Origin: Streptosporangiaceae bacterium | GTDB lineage: Bacteria > Actinomycetota > Actinomycetes > Streptosporangiales > Streptosporangiaceae | DNA: 6,523 nucleotides | Direction of reading: 5' to 3' | Assembly (NCBI GenBank): GCA_030045215.1 | Contig: JASIBJ010000533.1 | Span: forward strand, 1 to 6,523 | Part shown: piece after piece, positions 1-4,173 of the stretch | How positions within the stretch are numbered: the first letter of the stretch is position 1 | How the letters are laid out: every line of letters begins with the position of its first letter | Notes under the pieces: generated by a model | Told to the model about the DNA's origin: nothing | Seen by the model: only the letters and a program-made list of their open reading frames with translations | Database searches by the model: none | Made by a program: the position numbers and the translations under genes

Positions 1-9
1 CTGGCCAGG

Positions 10-80
10 AACCTAGACCACGAGGCCAATCACTGCTAGGGACGAATAACCCTCAGGAGACGCAAACCCCCTAGGGGTCC
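10..80 (-). promoter_or_regulatory. Copy A of the tandem-box promoter element, reading off the left edge
   Basis: Read on the - strand, positions 80-38 form the 43-bp element found four times in this window. Box 1 is GGGTTTGCGTCTCC and box 2 is GGGTTATTCGTCCC. The upstream part contains a short palindrome, ACCCCCTAGGGGT. After 22 bp comes TAGGTT (15-10), a candidate -10 box. Box 1 is one base shorter than in the other copies. The element lies beyond the 3' end of the membrane protein gene and points left, so it should drive a gene starting outside the window. The pattern is seen directly; promoter function is inferred from the shared geometry of the four copies. Confidence 0.68.
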
Positions 81-126
81 GACCCGGACGTCGTTGACCC
101 GAGCCCGGCAGCCCAGTCGCAGTTCT

Positions 127-1500
127 CTACCGCGCTATCGCGCTCGCCGTAAGCGGCGCCGTGGAGAGCGACCCGATGTCTTGTTTCTGTCGCCCTGGCG
201 TGCTCGCCGACGTTTCTGGGCTGCGCCCGTCTTCGCTCCTGGTCATGATCACGAAGCCGAGTAGCGCCGCGGGGTAGACGAAATATCCCCAGCGGCTCGC
301 GGGAGCGAGCGTAAACAACAGGACCAGAGTCACGGCGAGCCGCCACGCTGCTGCCTGCGTGTCCGCTGGTGGCCTGACGACCAGCCAGACCGCTACCGCC
401 AGGACCACGGCACACAGAAGGCCGATTGCGGCCCAGCGACCCGCGGGCCCGGTGGCGGCGAGCAGGTGCCCGGGCAGCGGGCTGGCCGCTTCCGTCTGGT
501 ACCTGGTCATGCCGAGCGGGAAGAGCACCGTGTTCTGGAACAGCGCTGCGGGCGCCGTCACCGAGGCCGGCGCCATCGCCGCGACCAGCGCCGTCGCGGT
601 GACGCCGGCTGCCACGACGAACCTGGTTGCCGCCCTGGCGCCGTCTCTGGCCGTGAGCATCGCGGCGATGATCGGCAGGGCAGGCCAGGCGGTGGCCTTA
701 ATGGCGCATGCCGCGCCAAGGGCGATGGCACCTGCCAGGCGTGCTCGCCGCCCTGGGGGGTTGGTGCAGGCGAGCGTCAGGATCAGCAGCGCCACTACCG
801 GCATGTCGGTGAGCCCTTGCGTCAGCGGCAGGGCCAGCACCGGCGAGCCAAAGGCGAGCGCCGTAATGCGCAGCGCGCTTCCTGGCTTTGCTAGCCGGAA
901 TGCGGCGGCGAGGACCGCCACGGCGGTGACGCCCAGCCAGAGCCTGGGGTTGCCGGCCGCCCCGTGCAGGCCGACCGCAGCAGGCAGGCCGAAGATTGCC
1001 ATCGCGGGCTCGTACGGGTTGTACTGCAGGACGTGCGAGATCTGATCTGCGGGCAGATAGGGAGTGCCGTGCCGCAGCAGCAGGACCGCGGAACGCGCGA
1101 CAACCTTCAGTGAGTCCTCGTCCGCCTTAGACATCTTCGCGCCGAACGTAACCTGCCAGGCCAGCGGGACTGCCAGTGCCCCGAGCAGGGCTATGACCAG
1201 TGCGGCCTCGCGGCCTCGTGATCGCCACAGCGCCGCTGTGACTGCAGCCAGCGCATAACCTGCTGCAGCCCAGATCCCCCAGATCCGCTGCACCGGCTGC
1301 CCGGAGGTGGCGAGCACTACCCCGGCGAACGCTGCGAATGCGGCGTACCAGGCAACGATGTGCCGGCCGTCACCGGGTGGCGTTGCCCGCCTTCGGCCCG
1401 GCAGCCGAGCGCTGCGCTGGTAGTGGGGCCGCGCCAACCTGATCCACGCGCGCGATCGGTCCTTTCGCGACGGTGGCGCCCCTGCGGCGGGTTCCGGCAA
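127..1500 (-). CDS. Polytopic membrane protein, GT-C / GT87 (DUF2029)-like glycosyltransferase
   Basis: This 457-aa protein is dominated by hydrophobic helices, about nine or ten, for example near residues 47-64, 71-91, 98-117, 188-203, 212-243, 255-283, 289-318, 353-376 and 405-420. Its layout resembles actinobacterial GT-C enzymes of the GT87/DUF2029 type, which use polyprenyl-phosphate sugars to build cell-envelope glycans. Supporting segments are the YNPYEPAMAIFGLP stretch (160-173), the QGLTDMP stretch (228-234) followed by a long helix, and AIKATAWPALP (266-276). I see no diagnostic catalytic motif, so substrate and activity are open. The annotated TTG start has no clear ribosome binding site, and residues 1-46 are basic and polar; another in-frame TTG at 1437 (Leu22) is possible. 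The gene starts 41 nt after the fdxA stop in the same direction and is probably co-transcribed with it. The C-terminal 35 residues are polar and Ser/Thr-rich. Confidence 0.72.
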   Translation of the reverse strand: MPEPAAGAPPSRKDRSRAWIRLARPHYQRSARLPGRRRATPPGDGRHIVAWYAAFAAFAGVVLATSGQPVQRIWGIWAAAGYALAAVTAALWRSRGREAALVIALLGALAVPLAWQVTFGAKMSKADEDSLKVVARSAVLLLRHGTPYLPADQISHVLQYNPYEPAMAIFGLPAAVGLHGAAGNPRLWLGVTAVAVLAAAFRLAKPGSALRITALAFGSPVLALPLTQGLTDMPVVALLILTLACTNPPGRRARLAGAIALGAACAIKATAWPALPIIAAMLTARDGARAATRFVVAAGVTATALVAAMAPASVTAPAALFQNTVLFPLGMTRYQTEAASPLPGHLLAATGPAGRWAAIGLLCAVVLAVAVWLVVRPPADTQAAAWRLAVTLVLLFTLAPASRWGYFVYPAALLGFVIMTRSEDGRSPETSASTPGRQKQDIGSLSTAPLTASAIAR

Positions 1501-1541
1501 CCGCGAGAACCGCGGTGCGAGCCTCAGCGCAGTTGGATGCG

Positions 1542-1868
1542 TCAGAACCTGGCCGGCTGCGGCGGCTGGGCTGCCACCAGCGGGTGATCAGAGTGGATCT
1601 TGCCGACGCTGGATGCACCGCCCGGCGAGCCGATGTAGGTGAAGAATTCGACGTTGGCCCGGTAGTAGGGGCTCAATTGGCCGGGGAGGTCGTCGGCAAA
1701 ATAGATCGCGTCAACCGGGCAGACCGGCTCGCAAGCCCCGCAGTCCACGCACTCATCAGGGTGGATGTACATCATGCGCTCGCCCTCATAGATGCAGTCG
1801 ACCGGGCACTCCCCGACGCAGGTTTTGTCGAGTAGGTCTATGCAGGCGCCGGTGATGATGTAGGTCAC
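1542..1868 (-). CDS. fdxA: FdxA-type 7Fe ferredoxin (3Fe-4S / 4Fe-4S)
   Basis: This 108-aa cytoplasmic electron carrier matches the 7Fe ferredoxin family over its whole length. By analogy with Azotobacter ferredoxin I, Cys9, Cys17 and Cys50 should bind the 3Fe-4S cluster, and Cys21, Cys40, Cys43 and Cys46 the 4Fe-4S cluster, with Cys25 as the extra conserved cysteine. The motifs CPVDCIYEGERMMYIHPDEC and CGACEPVCPVDAI are unmistakable, and the C-terminal SPGGASSVGKIHSDHP stretch is typical of actinobacterial FdxA. The GTG start is supported by AGGAG at 1875-1879, six bases upstream. The gene lies downstream of one copy of the tandem-box promoter element. In M. tuberculosis fdxA (Rv2007c) belongs to the DosR hypoxia regulon, which fits that promoter. 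The usual actinobacterial neighbour dapC is not seen here; a GT87-like membrane protein follows instead. The redox partner is unknown. Confidence 0.97.
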   Translation of the reverse strand: MTYIITGACIDLLDKTCVGECPVDCIYEGERMMYIHPDECVDCGACEPVCPVDAIYFADDLPGQLSPYYRANVEFFTYIGSPGGASSVGKIHSDHPLVAAQPPQPARF

Positions 1869-1883
1869 GTTGTACTCCTATTC

Positions 1884-1914
1884 GGCGTGCGCGCCCGGAG
1901 TCAGGTCGCAAGCC
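1884..1914 (-). promoter_or_regulatory. Possible leader hairpin before the fdxA ribosome binding site
   Basis: On the - strand GGCTTGCG (1914-1907) can pair with CGCACGCC (1891-1884) with one mismatch across a 15-nt loop, ending four bases before the AGGAG of fdxA. Comparable hairpins sit before the ribosome binding sites downstream of element copies C and D. Such structures arise easily in GC-rich DNA, so function is speculative. Confidence 0.25.
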
Positions 1915-1949
1915 TCGGGGACATTTGAGTGATTACTTCGCCGTCGGCA

Positions 1950-2021
1950 AAACTAGTGCCGCCGGTCAAGACCGGGACACCGACGAATACCCCTTGGGGG
2001 ACGTGCGACCCCCAGGGTCCC
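1950..2021 (-). promoter_or_regulatory. Copy B of the tandem-box promoter element, upstream of fdxA
   Basis: On the - strand, 2021-1979 hold box 1 GGGTCGCACGTCCC and box 2 GGGGTATTCGTCGG, 18 bp apart. They are followed after 23 bp by TAGTTT (1955-1950), the candidate -10 box. Transcription would begin near 1943, giving a leader of about 75 nt; the distance from the end of box 2 to the fdxA start is 111 bp. The box outline GGG...GTCCC matches the ends of the DosR/DevR operator core GGGACTWWAGTCCC, and fdxA is a DosR target in mycobacteria. Position and orientation are seen; the identity of the regulator is inferred. Confidence 0.72.
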
Positions 2022-2074
2022 TGGCCGGGACGGCGCAATCGCGCGGGGCAGCCAGAACGCATCCGCCGCGGGGT

Positions 2075-2100
2075 TGACGTGGACCTGTTTTCACACGTCA
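2075..2100. promoter_or_regulatory. Inverted repeat TGACGTG-N12-CACGTCA, possible operator
   Basis: Two perfect 7-bp arms lie between the divergent element copies B and C. The 19-bp spacing between arm centres is close to two helical turns, as expected for a dimeric regulator, but no known regulator consensus is matched with certainty. A chance occurrence is possible. Confidence 0.3.
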
Positions 2101-2180
2101 GGCAGGTGGATATCCGCTTCCCGCCGACATCCGCAGGTCGGCCTCCCGCGCAGCGTTTCGGCCTGTCGCCTGTCGGCAGA

Positions 2181-2251
2181 GTCCCCCCGGGGGTTTGCCG
2201 TCCCCCGAGGGTTATTGGTCATATCCGGGCCGGACTGAGCGGCCCTAGTCT
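2181..2251 (+). promoter_or_regulatory. Copy C of the tandem-box promoter element, driving the anti-sigma region
   Basis: Positions 2181-2223 contain box 1 GGGTTTGCCGTCCC and box 2 GGGTTATTGGTCAT, 18 bp apart. After 22 bp comes TAGTCT (2246-2251), the candidate -10 box. Box 1 fits the four-copy consensus best; the right half of box 2 is degraded. Transcription would start near 2258. At the distance where copies B and D have their start codons (about 112 bp) there is here a GGAGG followed by a TTG at 2338. Confidence 0.66.
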
Positions 2252-2284
2252 GCCGCAGGGTGAGGAACTCGCTGAGCCTTACCC

Positions 2285-2313
2285 GCACCGAGACCCGCGC
2301 CAGGTCTCGGTGC
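2285..2313 (+). promoter_or_regulatory. Perfect 11-bp hairpin in the leader downstream of copy C
   Basis: GCACCGAGACC (2285-2295) and GGTCTCGGTGC (2303-2313) form a perfect 11-bp stem with the 7-nt loop CGCGCCA. No T-run follows, so a classical intrinsic terminator is unlikely. It lies between the predicted transcription start near 2258 and a GGAGG at 2328-2332, so it may act as an attenuator, an mRNA-stabilising structure or a protein site. The structure is seen; the function is not known. Confidence 0.5.
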
Positions 2314-2337
2314 CGTCCTTCAATCCTGGAGGCAGCC

Positions 2338-2535
2338 TTGGTCGGTCCCTGGGCTCTGGGCCATGACGGTGAGCATCCGCAGCGCGGAAGCTCATCAACA
2401 TGGCGCATGAGCCCGGGCTGGCCAGGGACACATGGAGCCCGTGCGGCGGGCCGGCACGAAGTGCTGGCGACGACCGTGGCCGGCGGTGGCCGGATGGCGG
2501 AGACTACGCCCCGCAGCAGAGGCCGGAGGCCATGA
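2338..2535 (+). CDS. Doubtful 65-aa ORF overlapping the anti-sigma start
   Basis: A TTG codon five bases after GGAGG (2328-2332) opens a 65-aa frame whose TGA overlaps the anti-sigma ATG as ATGA, the arrangement common in translationally coupled actinobacterial sigma/anti-sigma pairs. It starts about 114 bp after the end of element C, like the genes behind copies B and D. Against it, I recognise no domain, the product is rich in Gly, Arg and Pro with no clear secondary structure, and third-position GC looks lower than in the neighbouring genes. It is not recognisable as an ECF sigma factor. It could be a relic of one, a short coupling peptide, or non-coding sequence. Confidence 0.22.
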   Translation: MVGPWALGHDGEHPQRGSSSTWRMSPGWPGTHGARAAGRHEVLATTVAGGGRMAETTPRSRGRRP

Positions 2536-2972
2536 CTGGCTCTGGGGCGTGCGCGGAGATTCGCCTCGAACTGGGGGTCTACGTCCTCGGTGTGATCGGG
2601 GCAGGTGCCCGCAGTGCCGTCGATGCGCACCTGGCGTGGTGCGCTGAGTGCCGGGATGAGCTGGCCGAGCTGGCTGGCCTGCCGCGGCTGCTCAGCCGCG
2701 CTGAGGCCGACGAGACGCACAGCCTGGTGCGCTGCGACGGCGATGGATGCGGCCGCCGTCGCGAGCTGTCGGCTGACCTCGGCCACCGATGCTTGCCGGG
2801 AATTCCCGCCCGGTACCGGCGGCACGGCATGTGGCTAGCGCGAACAGGGTTGGCGGGCGCCTGTCTGATCGCAGGCGCCGGAGCGATAGCCGCGTGCGGG
2901 CGGCAGAAGGTCGCTCCCTACCGGACTTGCCGGGCGGTCATGGGCCTGCGGGGCGGCGATTCGGCGCGATGA
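2532..2972 (+). CDS. Zinc-finger (zf-HC2) anti-sigma factor, 3' part probably degenerate
   Basis: This 146-aa protein begins with a typical actinobacterial anti-sigma zinc-binding domain. Residues 7-20 read CAEIRLELGVYVLG, followed by the ZAS motif HLAWCAEC with His33, Cys37 and Cys40 (His-x3-Cys-x2-Cys) and an ELAELAGLPRLLSR helix. Such proteins hold an ECF sigma factor at the membrane through a following helix. A hydrophobic stretch, WLARTGLAGACLIAGAGAIAACG (about 98-120), looks like that transmembrane helix. The linker at 60-96 and the tail after 120 do not resemble the family, and the extracytoplasmic domain seems to continue in other frames after the stop. I chose the ATG at 2532 because the conserved domain begins there; GGAGG (2525-2529) lies only two bases upstream, which is short. 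No sigma factor gene is adjacent, which is unusual. The family of the N-terminal domain is secure; whether the protein still works is not. Confidence 0.7.
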   Translation: MTGSGACAEIRLELGVYVLGVIGAGARSAVDAHLAWCAECRDELAELAGLPRLLSRAEADETHSLVRCDGDGCGRRRELSADLGHRCLPGIPARYRRHGMWLARTGLAGACLIAGAGAIAACGRQKVAPYRTCRAVMGLRGGDSAR

Positions 2973-3144
2973 TCACATTAACGGTGCGCCTGGATCTGCC
3001 CCGCACCGCTCAGGTCGCCTGCAGGTGGCTGCCGTGCGCGAGTACTTCTGCCCGCGCACCGGCAGCTGGGGCCATGTGCAGGTCCTACCCCGATGCACGC
3101 GTCATCGGGCTTGTCGTGAACCATTCACGGCCCGCCGCGCGTAG
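2973..3144 (+). pseudogene. Possible out-of-frame remnant of the anti-sigma extracytoplasmic domain
   Basis: After the anti-sigma stop, a second frame (ATG at 2969) encodes MITLTVRLDLPRTAQVACR, and a third frame continues with RLQVAAVREY and TGSWGHVQV, ending at TAG 3142-3144. The order (beta-rich start, LP...C, then a V-A-V strand, then G-S-W) recalls the extracytoplasmic domain of actinobacterial zf-HC2 anti-sigma proteins, split over two frames. This comes from memory of the family pattern, not from an alignment, so it is tentative. If it is wrong, this stretch is simply the leader of the next gene. Confidence 0.32.
3115..3129 (+). promoter_or_regulatory. Inverted repeat CGTGAA-CCA-TTCACG upstream of the lipoprotein gene
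   Basis: Perfect 6-bp arms around a 3-bp centre lie about 60 bp before the lipoprotein start. The embedded GTGAACC followed about 16 bp later by CGTAGT also loosely resembles an ECF -35/-10 pair. Either an operator or a promoter is possible; the evidence is weak. Confidence 0.22.
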
Positions 3145-3189
3145 TAACGGAGTGTCGAGGTTCAAGGGCATACGAACGGAGACAATGCA

Positions 3190-3750
3190 ATGCACAACCG
3201 ATGGTTGATAATCCCTGCTCTTGCCGCTGCGGCCGTCGTACTCGCGGCCTGCGGGAGCAACAGCAACTCGACGGATCCAGGATCGTCAGCGTCCACTCCG
3301 GCCGCGGCGGCGACAAACCAGGCCGCCAACACAACAGCAGCCACAGTCACGATCAAGACGATAAAGACCAGCAAGGGCGTCGTCCTCACCAATGCTGCTG
3401 GGCAGACCCTGTACTGGTTCGCCAAGGACACTGCGACCACGTCGAACTGCAATGGCTCGTGCGCCACGTACTGGCCGCCGGTCCTCGGCAAGCCCGTCGC
3501 TGCGGCAGGCGCGTCGCTGCCCATGGGCCTCGGGACGATCAAGCGGGCGGACGGTCAGACGCAAGCGACCTATGACGGCCATCCTCTCTACACGTACTCA
3601 GGTGACACGGCGCCAGGCCAGATCAATGGCAATGACCTCAACGCCTCGGGCGGTCTCTGGTGGGCGGTGACCCCGTCAGGCTCTGATCTCAAGTCGAGTT
3701 CGACGCCGTCATCGTCGTCGTCATCGTCGAGTTCGGGCGGCGGCTGGTGA
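3190..3750 (+). CDS. Secreted lipoprotein with two Yx(FWY)xxD motifs (COG4315 / Lipoprotein_15)
   Basis: This 186-aa protein has a lipoprotein signal peptide with the lipobox LAAC (Cys21), so it should be anchored to the outer face of the membrane. A Ser/Thr/Ala/Asn-rich spacer (22-54) leads to one folded domain of about 110 residues. It carries the two signature motifs of this family, YWFAKD (75-80) and YTYSGD (134-139), with the Cys pair CNGSC (87-91), the typical YWPPV, and a GGLWWAV end (154-160). The C-terminus is a serine run ending in GGGW, encoded by repeated TCG/TCA codons. The ATG is supported by GGAG (3178-3181) eight bases upstream. The family is of unknown function; the neighbouring anti-sigma and redox genes suggest an envelope or electron-transfer role, which is inference. 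Two hairpins directly behind the gene indicate that its transcript ends there. Confidence 0.9.
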   Translation: MHNRWLIIPALAAAAVVLAACGSNSNSTDPGSSASTPAAAATNQAANTTAATVTIKTIKTSKGVVLTNAAGQTLYWFAKDTATTSNCNGSCATYWPPVLGKPVAAAGASLPMGLGTIKRADGQTQATYDGHPLYTYSGDTAPGQINGNDLNASGGLWWAVTPSGSDLKSSSTPSSSSSSSSSGGGW

Positions 3751-3780
3751 CCTTCGGCCAGCACTGCGCTGGCCCGAAGG
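3751..3780 (+). terminator. Hairpin abutting the lipoprotein stop codon
   Basis: CCTTCGGCCAGC (3751-3762) pairs with GCTGGCCCGAAGG (3768-3780), leaving one bulged C and a 5-nt loop. It begins immediately after the TGA. There is no T-run, as is common for actinobacterial terminators. Confidence 0.62.
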
Positions 3781-3800
3781 CATGACGTCTGCTCGTCCCT

Positions 3801-3835
3801 CAGTGCCCCGTGCGGCGCAGCCGCACGGGGCACTG
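3801..3835 (+). terminator. Perfect 16-bp GC-rich hairpin, strong terminator candidate
   Basis: CAGTGCCCCGTGCGGC (3801-3816) pairs perfectly with GCCGCACGGGGCACTG (3820-3835) over a 3-nt GCA loop. It is the strongest hairpin in the window, 20 bp behind the first one. No T-run follows. Its symmetry means it could work in both directions, insulating the lipoprotein gene from the operon that starts at the next promoter element. Confidence 0.72.
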
Positions 3836-4017
3836 CGCGTTGCGGCCCCCACCTCGCCGAGTGCTGGGCGGCGGCTACCTGGGGCCCGAGGTGGGTCGGC
3901 CTCAGCAGTTGAAGCACGTTTTCAGTCGACCGGAGTCCCGTGCGCATCACCAGCATGCGCGCCGATCAACCTGGGTTTTTGACCTTGCGTGACTCCTCGT
4001 AGCCCCTTGCTAGCTAG
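3836..4017. other. Non-coding spacer before promoter copy D
   Basis: No gene is visible. The stretch holds a 9-bp inverted repeat, CCCACCTCG (3848-3856) and CGAGGTGGG (3887-3895), with a 30-nt interior, and a smaller GCGCAT/ATGCGC hairpin at 3942-3960. The short open frames across it show no coding character. Confidence 0.5.
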
Positions 4018-4089
4018 GCCCCCCCAAGGGTTTCTCGTCCCCTGAGAGATTTTCGTCCCTGTGCGGAAGCTTCCTTGAGGCTCTAGCTT
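4018..4089 (+). promoter_or_regulatory. Copy D of the tandem-box promoter element, upstream of the coiled-coil protein gene
   Basis: Positions 4018-4060 contain box 1 GGGTTTCTCGTCCC and box 2 GAGATTTTCGTCCC, 18 bp apart, followed after exactly 23 bp by TAGCTT (4084-4089). The predicted start of transcription is near 4096, giving a leader of about 80 nt. The distance from the end of box 2 to the GTG at 4174 is 113 bp, almost the same as for fdxA. Confidence 0.72.
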
Positions 4090-4125
4090 GAAGCGGGTAG
4101 GGAGTTTGGTTCGATCTCCAGCCTC

Positions 4126-4154
4126 GCGCCGAGACCAACTCGTGGAGTCGGCGC
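4126..4154 (+). promoter_or_regulatory. Leader hairpin before the coiled-coil protein gene
   Basis: GCGCCGA (4126-4132) and TCGGCGC (4148-4154) form a perfect 7-bp stem with a 15-nt loop, ten bases before the GGAGG at 4165-4169. Its place matches the hairpins in the leaders behind copies B and C. Confidence 0.32.
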
Positions 4155-4173
4155 CCTTACTCTCGGAGGCCGC

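Larger units (their letters stand above)
1869..2337. other. Divergent control region between fdxA and the rightward genes
   Basis: No convincing gene lies in these 470 bases. The region contains two back-to-back copies of the tandem-box promoter element (B toward fdxA, C toward the right) about 160 bp apart. Between them is an inverted repeat, TGACGTG (2075-2081) and CACGTCA (2094-2100), separated by 12 bp, and a smaller one, GCCGAC/GTCGGC, around 2125-2145. A long open frame on the - strand crossing the region (2091-2825) is the antisense of the anti-sigma gene and has no recognisable content. Confidence 0.6.

Noticed and set aside
359..1045. 228-aa open frame on the + strand
   Set aside because: It is antisense to the membrane protein gene, Ala/Thr-rich with no domain. 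Long antisense frames are normal in such GC-rich DNA.
1370..1618. 82-aa frame on the - strand spanning the fdxA end and the next gene
   Set aside because: It overlaps the certain fdxA coding sequence in another frame and has no ribosome binding site or domain.
2091..2825. 244-aa open frame on the - strand
   Set aside because: It overlaps promoter copy C and the conserved zinc-finger coding region in antisense and has no domain.
3942..3980. GCGCAT/ATGCGC hairpin with downstream TTTTT as an intrinsic terminator
   Set aside because: The stem is short and the T-run lies 15 bases beyond it, too far for an intrinsic terminator.
10..4089. The four repeats as a CRISPR array, insertion sequence ends or integration sites
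   Set aside because: The copies are far apart with no regular spacing, lie only between genes, face their genes consistently and carry -10 boxes. No transposase or integrase is present.
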